Shown here piece after piece: positions 25,101 to 34,363 of a stretch of 64,000 nucleotides of DNA. This DNA comes from Certhia americana (Eukaryota > Chordata > Aves > Passeriformes > Certhiidae): contig CM031859.1 in NCBI GenBank assembly GCA_018697195.1, forward strand, positions 51,770,261-51,834,260, given 5' to 3'. Position numbers and translations under genes: made by a program. Each line of letters begins with the position of its first letter. Position 1 is the stretch's first letter. The notes under the pieces are model-generated. The model had not been told where the DNA came from. It saw only the letters and a list, made by a program, of their open reading frames with translations, and ran no database searches.

Positions 25101-26744
25101 CCTCTCTTGAAAACCCAGATAAAAGGGAAAAGAAATCCATTTTCCATGGACTTAACAATATCACTACTACTCTTTTTAACCTCAAGGAAAATAGGAACCA
25201 TACATACCTACAACGTAAACACAAACACAGAAATAATCAATCATTAAATATGTTTAAAATTAAAATAAATTTGAATTCCATGAAATATTCTAATTCTGTA
25301 CTTGACAATAAGTATCCATATGATGTATCTATGCGTCTATAGTTTTCTACAGCTCCTCATATTCTACCTATTTAATACTTTTTCTCTCTTTATTGCAGCA
25401 ATAAATTATTCCTCTTTTACTTCTCATAAAATTGAAAATACATGGAAAAACAGCACTACCAGACTCTAACACTGACTGTTATATAAAGCTATATTTCCCA
25501 TTCATTTATTTTGCAGGCAGATAAACACACTACCTTTTTCAATTTTTTACCTTTTTATTTATCTACACTCTTACATTAGTACAAGTATTCTATTTTTGTT
25601 ACCTGTGGAAGTATCTATTTTCATTTTGCTGTTGTCAGTACTTTCAGAAAATCCAAACATAAGAAAAAGAAACTAAACATATTTTTTGTTGCCACATTTT
25701 AAATATTATTAGGGAAAAATATTGATTTTTATTTTCATATCTTTGTTACCAAGATTCATAGCCTAACCTCTGAATATGTCACCATTAACATGTCTATATC
25801 TATTGTTTATTTTTTCAGAACTGAGGTAAATTCATCTGTCTTGTTGAAACCTTGTTAGAAGCATTTTAAAGAAGAATCACAGAATATCTGGAGTTGGAAA
25901 GGACCCATACTGATCACTGAGTTAATTCCCAAATTGTCAAAATAAAACTTTAATTTGATAGGGGGGTTTCAAATAGTTAACAGATACTATATTCTGTGAC
26001 TTGTAACAAATTATTGCTCAAATACATTTGCTATAGAGGTTTGAAGTCTTGAATAGAGTCTTTAAGCACTGAACTCAATATTTAAATATGATTTACAGAA
26101 CTGACTTTCAAATACTACACTTAATACTGTGAAGTCTAACACCACCATGTGTTTCTCATCACCTGCTTTAACACAGTTTTTGAAAGACTGGGAAGCCATC
26201 CCCCTTTTTCTGGAGAGAGAGAGACAGAGATCTGATTTGACTTGTGCTGCATGGATAGTTTTAGCTACGTATGCAGGGTGACAGCTATAATACCTTCATA
26301 GCTGCCATTTTGGGGCTAATTAATACAGTAATAGAAGAGAACTTCCACCCTTCACGATGCATATTGTAACACACAGAGTCATTTCCTTCCACCTGCCTAG
26401 ACTGGACTTGGATGTAAATTCCGTAAGAACATTTAACGTACCATCTTCATCTGTCTGGATAATGGTCTCCTCGCTTTCCTTCCTCCCTTCTGGGTTGGTT
26501 AAGATCATCTTGAGGCTGACATTTGTGTAGGGAGGCAAATGATCCACAACGTGCTGAGGTGCTTTGGGGTCCATGTCCAAGCAGTCTGCTTTGCTCTCGT
26601 TGTGTCCACAGAAGTAGTGGTAGCATATAGTGACATTGAAAGTATGGCAACGAGTGATGTTGTAACCCAGAGATTCCCAATCCACAGCAATGTGTCTGGC
26701 CTGGATCTCAGCAATCTTCAGTGTTTTTGGTGTTCTCATAGGTT
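2358..26744 (-). CDS. PTPRT: PTPRT, receptor tyrosine phosphatase rho, partial (six internal exons)
   Basis: Type R2B receptor protein tyrosine phosphatases are single-pass membrane proteins with a MAM-Ig-FNIII(x4) ectodomain that mediates homophilic cell adhesion, and two cytoplasmic phosphatase domains. PTPRT is known as a mainly neural member with STAT3 and paxillin among its reported substrates. Six exons are seen, joined as 26744-26442, 16826-16717, 15515-15314, 12488-12383, 5517-5244, 2394-2358. Their phases agree at all five junctions (1, 0, 1, 2, 0) and the 1032 bp joined frame has no stop. They cover FNIII repeats 2-4 and the start of the juxtamembrane linker. PTPRT was chosen over PTPRK, PTPRM and PTPRU because motifs such as [22 protein letters not shown] and [20 protein letters not shown] match my memory of that paralogue. 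The start, MAM, Ig and FNIII-1 lie beyond the right edge; transmembrane and catalytic parts lie beyond the left edge. Confidence 0.88.
2395..5243 (-). other. PTPRT: PTPRT intron of 2.85 kb (GC-AG type)
   Basis: This intron is bounded by a GC donor at 5242-5243 and an AG acceptor at 2395-2396. It holds a T15-rich run near 3966-3980 and otherwise no repeat I can name. Open frames in 2833-3186 and 4427-4932 have no supporting signal and overlap each other on both strands. Confidence 0.8.
5238..5243 (-). other. GC-type 5' splice site (GCAAGT) after the FNIII-4 exon
   Basis: On the coding strand the exon ends AAG and the intron starts GCAAGT. This matches the extended consensus of the rare GC-AG class, in which a strong surrounding match to U1 compensates for C at +2. 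The nearest GT (4 bases further on) would shift the frame relative to the 37-bp exon downstream. Confidence 0.85.
5244..5517 (-). CDS. PTPRT: PTPRT exon: fibronectin type III repeat 4, C-terminal part, with furin site
   Basis: This 274 bp exon begins after ctgtctcactag (phase 2) and ends in phase 0 at GTTGAGAAG. It encodes [17 protein letters not shown] through [18 protein letters not shown] at 5469-5480 fits the furin consensus R-X-K/R-R; R2B phosphatases are known to be cleaved in the membrane-proximal FNIII domain into two associated subunits. [10 protein letters not shown] carries a sequon (NRT). The 5' splice site that follows is GCAAGT, not GTAAGT. The open frame continues into the intron for about 40 codons, but only the GC site at 5242-5243 keeps phase with the next exon. 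The tract 5628-5648 (T21 on the plus strand) lies in the upstream intron. Confidence 0.94.
8348..8384. repeat. Poly(T) homopolymer, 37 bp (poly(A) on the PTPRT strand)
   Basis: An uninterrupted T run on the plus strand, with no LINE or retrogene body visible next to it. In PTPRT pre-mRNA this would be A37. Confidence 0.95.
12327..12350. repeat. Perfect AT-rich inverted repeat just inside the intron after FNIII-4 exon 1
   Basis: Two 10-base arms (atatctatat at 12327-12336, atatagatat at 12341-12350) flank a 4-base spacer. On the transcribed strand it starts about 30 bases after the splice donor at 12381-12382 and follows the A16 run, so a short A/U hairpin could form near the donor. Confidence 0.8.
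12383..12488 (-). CDS. PTPRT: PTPRT exon: fibronectin type III repeat 4, N-terminal part
   Basis: This 106 bp exon was recognised from its translation [16 protein letters not shown], then [19 protein letters not shown]. The acceptor is aacattaatcag before CTCCCACT. The donor is CCTATCAG followed by gt and then sixteen consecutive A residues on the coding strand. The exon goes from phase 1 to phase 2. It supplies strands A-B of the fourth FNIII repeat and contains one sequon (NET). The downstream intron start is unusual: the donor has A at +4 and +5 and runs into a homopolymer, so base pairing with U1 snRNA is weak. Confidence 0.92.
14759..14800. repeat. Small imperfect inverted repeat
   Basis: Outer arms cagtgca (14759-14765) and tgcactg (14794-14800) enclose a second complementary pair, cattatt (14764-14770) and aataatg (14777-14783). 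It lies about 85 bp before a MIR-like SINE; no function is implied. Confidence 0.6.
14885..15065 (+). mobile_element. Decayed MIR-like (CORE) SINE
   Basis: The order of motifs matches the MIR consensus as I remember it: agctgtgtg, then gtgtcacctt-cagtaagtca, then ctgcacctaa, then aggcctaattagttaaggtt and a tail like that of L2 elements (cactgcaaaatcttagtatgaaa). It is strongly diverged, as expected for an element that was active before birds arose. It lies antisense to PTPRT. Confidence 0.55.
15314..15515 (-). CDS. PTPRT: PTPRT exon: fibronectin type III repeat 3, C-terminal half
   Basis: This 202 bp exon starts after a clean tttccccag acceptor (phase 0) and ends at ATCTCAG followed by gtaaaaac (phase 1). 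It encodes [15 protein letters not shown] through [15 protein letters not shown]. The stretch [20 protein letters not shown] is the F-G strand region of an FNIII fold, with the conserved PGTTY turn. Sequons NST, NVT and NIS predict N-glycosylation. It lies only 1.2 kb from the preceding exon, the shortest intron seen here, and the two together make one FNIII domain. Confidence 0.94.
15640..15735 (-). mobile_element. CR1 LINE 3'-end fragment
   Basis: The plus strand reads cacagaatcatggaatca, then ggttggaacagatccttaag, then atcattgattcctaccatta-acccaacaatgccaagtcc. This is the reverse complement of a CR1 3' untranslated end, so the copy is on the minus strand. It is short and 5' truncated, as is usual for CR1. 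Confidence 0.85.
15795..16098 (+). mobile_element. LTR 3' half of an endogenous retrovirus
   Basis: The order of elements is that of an avian LTR: TATAAAA at 15832-15838, ATTAAA at 15945-15950, a pyrimidine-rich stretch, then a terminal part (aagtgagcaaatggctgagt, followed by gggttagccc). It shares about 190 bp with the piece at 22707-22930, at roughly 80-85% identity by eye. No internal viral gene follows. The family is inferred from layout and resemblance to common songbird LTRs. Confidence 0.6.
16123..16158. repeat. (AAAT)n microsatellite, nine units
   Basis: Nine uninterrupted AAAT units directly after the LTR fragment. Confidence 0.97.
16717..16826 (-). CDS. PTPRT: PTPRT exon: fibronectin type III repeat 3, N-terminal half
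   Basis: This 110 bp exon is too short to stand out as an open frame. The acceptor ttgtttgtag precedes TGCCAGGCC and the donor is TATGAG followed by gtaatc. The TG completes a valine codon begun by the previous exon. The product runs from [18 protein letters not shown] to [10 protein letters not shown] and contains the strand B motif KIFLNWKEP that is characteristic of the third FNIII repeat in this receptor class. It enters in phase 1 and leaves in phase 0, exactly as the flanking exons need. The donor lacks G at +5, so it is moderately weak, but the coding match leaves little doubt. Confidence 0.92.
19597..20170 (-). mobile_element. Solo LTR of an endogenous retrovirus
   Basis: Read on the minus strand it runs from TGGATCTGGCTGAGATGGAG to CCAAGGTCAATCCACTACA, so it has TG...CA ends. 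Its middle (gggctattccatgcc, then gatgtcagc) matches a common passerine LTR pattern. ATTAAA lies at 19783-19788 as a possible polyadenylation signal. No target-site duplication is clear and no gag, pol or env remains, so it is a solo LTR. It is sense to PTPRT. Confidence 0.7.
20783..20868. repeat. (CAAA)n and (AT)n microsatellites
   Basis: An ACAA/CAAA run occupies 20783-20814, followed after about 30 bases by an AT run at 20847-20868. A-rich sequence with CAAAC motifs precedes them from 20750. Confidence 0.95.
21884..22390 (-). mobile_element. Solo LTR of an endogenous retrovirus
   Basis: On the minus strand it starts TGTCCTGACTTCAGCTGGGA and continues with TAGAGTTAATTTTCTTCC, then ctcatatcctgccag, acattccatacc and gtggtgaacaattgc. 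It ends GGTTAAACTATGGCA. These landmarks follow, in order, a very common songbird LTR. The usual AATAAA-type signal is not evident, which suggests decay. Flanks show no clear target-site duplication. It is sense to PTPRT and has no internal region. Confidence 0.78.
22707..22930 (+). mobile_element. LTR fragment of an endogenous retrovirus, related to 15795-16098
   Basis: Matches the piece at 15802-16010 over about 190 bp. TATAAAA at 22750-22756 and ATTAAA at 22863-22868 are 113 bp apart, exactly the spacing in the other copy. The terminal part seen in that copy is absent here. It lies 0.3 kb from an LTR in the opposite orientation. Confidence 0.55.
25875..25935 (-). mobile_element. CR1 LINE 3'-end fragment (short)
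   Basis: The plus strand reads atcacagaatatctggagtt then ggaaaggacccatactgatc, the reverse complement of a CR1 3' end. About 60 bp survives. Confidence 0.7.
26442..26744 (-). CDS. PTPRT: PTPRT exon: fibronectin type III repeat 2
   Basis: This 303 bp exon encodes one whole FNIII repeat, from [17 protein letters not shown] to [12 protein letters not shown], with phase 1 at both ends. The acceptor reads ctattttccag before AACCTATG; the donor is GATG followed by gtacgt. The glutamate codon is completed by a G from the missing upstream exon. The tryptophan of strand B ([10 protein letters not shown]) and the tyrosine-containing turn ([10 protein letters not shown]) typical of FNIII folds are visible. 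N-glycosylation sequons are NIT, NVT, NES and NVS. The frame stays open for a few codons past both splice sites, but those codons are intronic. One residue is odd: the motif [10 protein letters not shown] has cysteine where I recall arginine in mammals. Confidence 0.93.
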
Positions 26745-29700
26745 CTGGAAAATAGAGCATAATGAAGAAAACACTGTTAACAGTCTTTATCCAGCACTGA
26801 ACTGTAGGTGGTAGCTGGTACACTCAGGATTATAAGAGTAAAGGAATCACCCAACAAACAGACAAGTGTCATCCTTTGCACAGGAGATAAAAATGCTCCT
26901 TAATTTTTTCTACTTTATTCCTCTTTGTCCTGTCTTTGCAGGCATTAATCAGTGATGGAGACTTAGCAATAGTGGGAAAAAGAATAGTTTAATTATCAGT
27001 GGAGAAATTCAAAGCAATTGAAAATACAGGCAACAGATGCAAGAGTGACCAAAAGGCCACCCAACTGTCACTACTGGCTTCCCTTCTTGATTTCCCCCTT
27101 ATCCTTTTCCATCTTTTTACCTGTGTAAATTAGATAATACATCATAATGGTAAAGAGTGAACATTTACTACATTATGATTTATCATGCCACCAAGCACTG
27201 CTGTATACTAATTATACTAATTACCTTACTAAACTAGCAGTTACAAAAATGATGCAGATATTAATTAGTGTTTATTATTTTAGTAATGAAGCTATTCATT
27301 CAAGCAAAACCCTTCAGAAATAGCACAAAAAAGTGCTTTAGGATATTCCCATTTCATCCTAATTCCTTCAAAACCCCAAAACCATGACTACTCTGAGCAG
27401 GTAATCTCTGACCTGCTCCCCAAGCTCAGCTGCTCTCCGCACATGCCTTTCCAGCAGCAGAGTATGTGATGCTCCCCAAGCGGTCATCAATCTCTCACTG
27501 TCTCTCTAGTGCATTCATTCCTCATGCAAGAGTAACTTTTATTGTTGAACTTAATTAAAATGATTACACAATGAAAATCATCACCATGACTGTATATACT
27601 AGTTTCACTGAAAATATACCCTGCTAATACATGCTTCCTCACCAGAGAAAATAAAGCCTGATGTTGATACAGCTTCAGCCTTGTGTCCTTGCTGGTTTGA
27701 GGTCAAAACAGTCAAGATTGTTCAAAGAAGTGAAATATAGTATTTCTCTTTTGGAGTATAACCATTCTTTGTAACTTGCATTTATGGGTTCCAATGAGGC
27801 AAAAACCAGCCAAAAGCACAGATGGTGTATTGAAATAAGGAAATGTGAATCAGTGTAATCTATTCAGCATGCTGTTTGCCAGACAAACTGCAAACATTTA
27901 GTTTCAAACATCAAAACAACGGCATTCTAAATATAACATAAAGGTATTCCTAGTAACATGATGAGTGCTAAGGATTAAAAATTACACCTATTTGTTGCCA
28001 TGATCTATCCTTTCTTCATTTTGAACAAGCACATATATTACCTCTGTCATTAAGTACTGATTTAATATATTCAGTGAAAAATACAATTAAATAAGAAGAG
28101 TTCCTGGGTAGAAGCTCTCTGAACAAATTGTGTACTGTAACAATAGAGATCTGAAACTGAAAGATAGCATAGAAAAGGTCCTTGAGAGAGAAGAGGCCTG
28201 AAGAGAAGAAAAAGCAGGGTTTTATAGAGAAAACAATGGCTGGTGCTTTAACAAGTAGAGAGAGGTGTGAGGTGGTCATAGAAAAAAAAAGTAACAATAT
28301 AGTAGAGCTACTGAAGGAGCTGGTAAGGGTCATCAAAGAATCAATATTCCCTTGGCTACTGCAAGCAGTTGGGGAAAAACTGAACACACTCAAGTGCCAT
28401 GGAGGAACAGAACTGTTAAGACAAATACATACATACATATATATTTATGCATGTACATATAAACAAAATCAGCCTTTTTCTCATATGAATGACAGTGCAA
28501 AACTTAGTTATACATACTCTGATTTAGAGTTTGAGGCCTAAAAGAGTAAACATATCCTTCACCAATGTGTTATAGGCTATGTTTTCCTTCTGAAATGGAA
28601 TGATTTTTCTCATTTTAGTAATTTCCTCTTTGTTCTCCTACTCCAGTTTGTGCCTCTGACCACTCCCACTAGAGACGGAATTGAAACCTGACCTCAAAAT
28701 TTGTTGGAATTAACATAGCATAATAACACCTAGTGTCTGACCATGAAGTCTGAAACTATTAATGTTTGAAGCCAACTAATCAGTAACAGAAAATGCACAA
28801 CATTTTCATCTTGCATCTCTCATGACAAGACTTAAAATACATTTACACTATGCTGCACAAGAGAGAGATTCTCTATTCAAGAGAGAAGAAAAAAAATAAA
28901 AACTTTGTTAATCTAAAAGAAAAATTATTTTACAATTCTATGCAAGTTTTACAAATGTGTCACAGCATCAGAGGAGATACTGAAAAGCATCCTTTATTCA
29001 CCTGTCAAAAAGGAAAGAATGAAAGACAGAGTGTGATCTCGCTTTCTCACAACTATTCCCTTCTTTGGCAGAAATTAAACAACTTCTGCAATATTGAGAT
29101 GGTAATTAAAGTCTGCAGAGTCTCTCAACAGCTTTAGTAAACTCTGCCAACTGTCCCACTGCTCCTAAAACGATGCTTTAAAAACACAATTTTACTCTTT
29201 CTTCTGGGCAATGTTCATCTTGGGAATCTCTAGAAGTAAAGACCAATTGTTTTAAACTATCACACCACAAAGTCTCCATCTGTAACACCTCAGTAGAAAG
29301 CAATCTTCGAATAATTACTTTTCTCAGATAAAGCACTGTTGAATTTTTGAGCAGGCTTCCCAAAGATCTAAAACATCTCATTAAGAAGAGCTTTGATCTC
29401 AATGGAAGTAAATAGTGTTCATCACAATTTTTTTTTCCATTTCCCATTTAGGGTTTGTGTTTCACTGAAACATTTCTTTAATCCTACTGGGATTTTATTT
29501 CAATTTATACATTCTCTTCTGATTTCTTGATACTCTTTGAGTACTGCTAATCAAAATAATTCAATTCACGTCTTATCTTCCCAGTTTTTTTCCCATCTTT
29601 CCTCTTTAAGTCACATGTAGAGCTTTTATCCAAAATACATGGCCTTTCAAGCACATGAGTTCTCACTTCTTTGTTGAATTACCCATGTCAAATAGGCACT

Positions 29701-29784
29701 CTATGTCAAAAAGGGAAGAAATAAGATGTACTCAAAATACCTGTTCAATCCTTATCCTGTTTGCTGGAGTGTCAATAATGATAG

Positions 29785-29970
29785 CAGAAGGCACTTAATA
29801 TTTTTCAAACATTAATTTACAAATTACCCCTGTGAGACAAGTATGTGGTGTTAAAACTTTTCTGTGAAGAGAAAGAGGCACAAAAATGGTAAATAGCTTG
29901 TTCAAAGCTACAAAGCGACTTACTGCCAGGGCCACAAGAAAACTGAACTCATCTCCAGATCACTGGTGGC
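29785..29970 (-). mobile_element. Decayed MIR-like SINE
   Basis: The plus strand reads like the reverse complement of MIR: ggcacttaa, caaacattaatt, acccctgtgagacaagtatg, gaaagaggcacaaaaatggt, agcttgttcaaagctacaaa and cttactgccagggcca, all in the expected order. Heavily mutated. Sense to PTPRT. Confidence 0.65.
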
Positions 29971-32900
29971 CATCAGACGTGTTCCTGCAGCAATTCATAG
30001 AGCTCATTTACAATGTATGTGCCAATGCTTCCACCCAAATTCTAACTCCAATCTTATGCTCTAATCCTTTTTCAAAAAACAGGTCTGGTGGGTTTTTTAA
30101 AAAGATTTTCTCAGAGCAAGTTTATTAAAGCATAACAGTGCCCAGACACTAATTGAATATCTGAGCATAAGGACACGTTATTTGAAAAACAATAATTTGG
30201 CTTATTCTTTTAGAAAGATTTCTTGATTGAGAGCTTTGGATTTGAATGAGAAAACATTTTTCCTGTTTTGCATTAAATCTTGTATTTAAAATTTAAATTT
30301 TTTGGGAGAAGATATTTTTTTTTTTTTTTTTTCCAAGCCTTTTTCCCCATCAGATGAAAGTCTGGAGGAAGTTCTTTAGTGGTGACAGCAGCAAGTATAC
30401 AGGACTTCTGTTGTTGCAGGAAATCCAATATCCTGTGACTGCATCAAGCTCTTAGATATGAACATCCTGACTGGCAGAGTTAGATCTTCAAACAGAAACC
30501 CAGCACAAAGCATATGGAGGATTTGGTACTTGGTTGTGGTAACAAGGTTGACCTTTAGATTCTTGTGAACAGACTCTCTTCTGCCAGACCTTGCCTGCCC
30601 ATGGGCTGCTGCAGTGACCTCCACCCCATTTCCACCTCTACTTATGGCCATCTTCTCCTTCTGCCCTTTGCTTTTAACATCTGGCAACACCCATTTCTGT
30701 TATTTCTCTCTGCCTCACCCCTCCTTTGTCCCTTGGCACACACTTGGCACCAAGTACTTGCTGACTCGGATCTACTATCCAATCTGACTGGTTTTAGCCT
30801 CATTGATCCAATTAAAAACAGAGGCATTGGGAGAATGTCAAAACAACAGAAAAAATAGAATGATAAGAGATCTGTACGTTTGTACAGATTACTAAATTGT
30901 CAATCCTTCTCCAGAAACCACGTAAAAGAATTATATTCACGTGGCACACAATCACAACAATTTCTGGATCAAGAAGATTTAACCCAGCCTTATGGGATAA
31001 AATAAAGAACATTTTAGTAATTCTCCAAAGGTTAACGACAGAGGGATAGATGGCGAAAGAGACAGCACCTGTTGACCCCATACAACCGCATCTGCAGGAT
31101 GATTTAATAAGACTCTCCAGATAACAGATAAAATGAAATTCAATTTCTTTAGTGCTTGATAAGCAACACGTGATATGACAGGTCAATATCAAGCCTCTTT
31201 GTAGAGATTATCTTCACTTATAAAGAGATGGGAGTGAAAACAAAAGCCTTCATAGCTGCAGAAGCATCAAGGTGAGAGCATGCATTTCCTCAGAACCTCT
31301 TTTTAATGATAATACATATTAGCCTGCTGTCAATCAGAGATAAACAGATGTCCAGAAAGCTGTGAAAAAATCCCATACAATGAGGCTAGCAAAGTGTGAC
31401 ATGTGCTCTGCTTTTGTTGCCTGTCCTCAGAAATCCTAAATATTGACTGCAAGACAGTTTAATTTCCATGTACCTGGCACTGGTGGGGGGAATTAGGTCT
31501 TCTGACAAGCAACCAAAATGCACATTTGTTCACATGAAATGGAAAACAGTTGGAGAAATTTTAAAGCACAAACATTTCAGATAAAGATGGTGCCTCTCAA
31601 AAACCAGCATATCCTGTCTATATACTGTGTATTCAATTCTTAAACTGGGGTTGGCTTTTGGATCCTTCCTCCCCCTTGAACTCTTTCTAGTCTGTCATTA
31701 CACAGTGGAGCTGGCTTCCAGTTTCTGCTTTAACCACATTGACTGAAAGTCATATCAAGTTTAACAGCAACCCAGGTAGCCTCCACTGGTGACACTGGAG
31801 GTGGCAACTAACTGGTCTTGGAAGGTATGATAATGCACAAATTTGTGCATTTGAAGGAGTTGAAGAGAGATGTGGGGCTTATTGTTAAATAAAAACTCTC
31901 ATATAGAAAAACAAATGTATGACCATTATTTAAAAGTACAGGTAATAACCTCATAATCTAAAGCACATTGTTTCTCACCAAGGTTACTTTAATTATCTTG
32001 CCTTTTAAAACAAAAACTGCATAGACAAAAAGAAGTCCTAATATTTCTGCTAATATTCTCAGTCTGAACAGCCACTGGAATTTCCCAGACTTTTCTTCTA
32101 TGAGAACATGAGCCTCCTTGTCCTGTGGCTTCTCCTGACCTTTCCAGGAGAACTCTTTCCTCAGCATGTGGGAAATAAAAGAGGATTATTCTCATATGTC
32201 ACCATGGTTGTTGCTCCTTTCTCATTTCATACAAGAGCCTACAAAACCAAAATGTTCCCCAAAATCCCCAAACTAAAAGTTTACAGTCCTGTTGCTGTAA
32301 AGAATTATCCTGAAAGACCCCTAATAAGAACCTGGAAGAAAAGTAAGAGGGAAAAGAGCTGAAGGAAGTTCAACACACATAGAAATAGAAGTGCAGTAAG
32401 AAAACAGTAAACAAGGATTTCTCTCTTGCTCATTTTGACTGCATTACTCTCAATTATTACTTTTGTTATTAAATGTAAATGATGAATCAGGCAAAAAGGA
32501 TTTTTATATGGGTACTGAATTCCTCACATCATCAACTTGGTTAGGACTGCGAATATAGAGGGGTACTCATTAAAAAGGACCAAACTAGAGTTAAATATTT
32601 CAAGAGACAACCACAGTCTCAGCAAGAAGTGCACACATCAACTGTGATCACTTCTGTAGTTCTGAGGATAACGTGCTGTTGTCAAAGAAGCAAACTGCAA
32701 TTAAGTTATGTTATGAACAAAGCTAACAAAAATCCCTAGGTAAGGTGAGCTGTTCTAGAATATCCATGATGAAGCTCCTGAATTTCAAGGATTATTAACC
32801 TACAAGTCCAAGAGAATTTAGTTCAGATTAACTCCCAATAATTCCATTATTTAATAATATGATGATAATACAGGAAGATCCTTCAGACATCCCCAAAATG

Positions 32901-34320
32901 CCATGCATTTCAGCCTGATTTTCATTAACCAGTCTGTCTTTATGACAGAATGATTCTTGCCAATTCTATTTGTTTCTTGTCTGTAACTGGCAACTTTTTG
33001 ACCATTTTCAAGTAGAGTAAAAGATGGTTTTGAAGTAAAGGCATAAAATAATTATCAGCATTGGCCCCAATTCTTACTACATAATGATAGTTCATTGAAC
33101 TACTTACCTTCAGTCAGGGATGCTCTTCTACCTATTGGATGTGTATTCCAACCCCAAACCACACCACATTATATTACCAACCAGATCAACATTGATGCAG
33201 GATGATATAAAACATCAACATGTCCTTCTCATATGTTACTGGAATAAAATACTTTTCCACTTGGAGTACCTGAACTCCCTCATTCTCAGAATCTACAAAA
33301 AACAGGACACCTGTCACATACATAAATGCAAGTTGGAAAGTTTAACTCAGGTTAGGGTTTTTTGTTTGGTTGCATTGATTTTATTTGTTTTGGACTTTTT
33401 TTTACTGTTGGTTTGTTGTTTGTTTTGGGTTTTTTTAAATCTTGTTTTACATCAGCATTTAAGATGCCTACTTTTAGGCAGCCACATTTGAAAACTCAGG
33501 CCTTCAATCTTTTTAAACTTCGAAGCATTAAGAAATAATGAACACCAAAGGAAGAGAAGTTTATGAAGTTGACAGAATTAATGCGATTTGAAATCTTTTC
33601 AGCAGTCTAACAAGACAGAAAAAAATTAACAGGTACATATTCCCACAATAAAAATCATAGGGATTGATGGGCATTTCTCTTCTCCAAGATGTTTGCATAC
33701 ATAATACAAAACAAATACAGATGCAAACATAAAAAGAATTAACTTTTTTGCATGTATGTCCATCTGTTTGTCATGTAAAATATGAACCTGGAATAAAGAA
33801 AAGTATGGTATTTATACTGTGTTAGCACTACAGATTTATTTTGGTACAAACAAAGGTTATAATGCAATTGCATGAAAATCTATGAGTTTTTTCTCCTTTC
33901 ACTTCATCTAGTGACTGATTTATTAAGACAGCTTACAAATTCTTATTGACTAGATAATTCAGGAAGCTGAAGAAAACATCTGAATTATTACACAGATAAT
34001 TATTTCTACCACACTAGTTTCAGTAGCAATGAGGAAATATTCAATATATTTTAGAACATATCTTTTTGGATGCAAAATACAGCTGCCCCTGCATCATAGG
34101 TGTAGCAAACAGATAAATATAACTGCATTACTGACAATTATTTGCCCATTTTTTTCTTGATGGTACGTTTATTCTGTTGCCTCTATGCATGATTAACAAT
34201 TTATGCATCCTTAGCATGTAATCAATAGCTGCAAAGTCTTGTATTAACTTGAGAGATTAGACAACCCCTGATAATAAATTCTGTTGATTTCTCCTGTTTA
34301 GCTTTACTGCAAATGTTCTT

Positions 34321-34322
<2 letters not shown>

Positions 34323-34363
<41 letters not shown>
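34323..34363. repeat. Poly(T) homopolymer, 41 bp (poly(A) on the PTPRT strand)
   Basis: Uninterrupted T run on the plus strand, the longest homopolymer in the window. No retrotransposed body is visible beside it. Confidence 0.95.

Larger units (their letters stand above)
16827..26441 (-). other. PTPRT: PTPRT intron of 9.6 kb with three LTR pieces
   Basis: This intron lies between the FNIII-2 exon and the first FNIII-3 exon. It contains LTRs at 19597-20170 and 21884-22390 (minus strand, the same sense as PTPRT), an LTR fragment at 22707-22930 (plus), a CR1 fragment at 25875-25935 (minus) and CAAA and AT microsatellites at 20783-20868. Positions 16827-19596 and 22931-25874 show nothing I can name. 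Confidence 0.8.
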
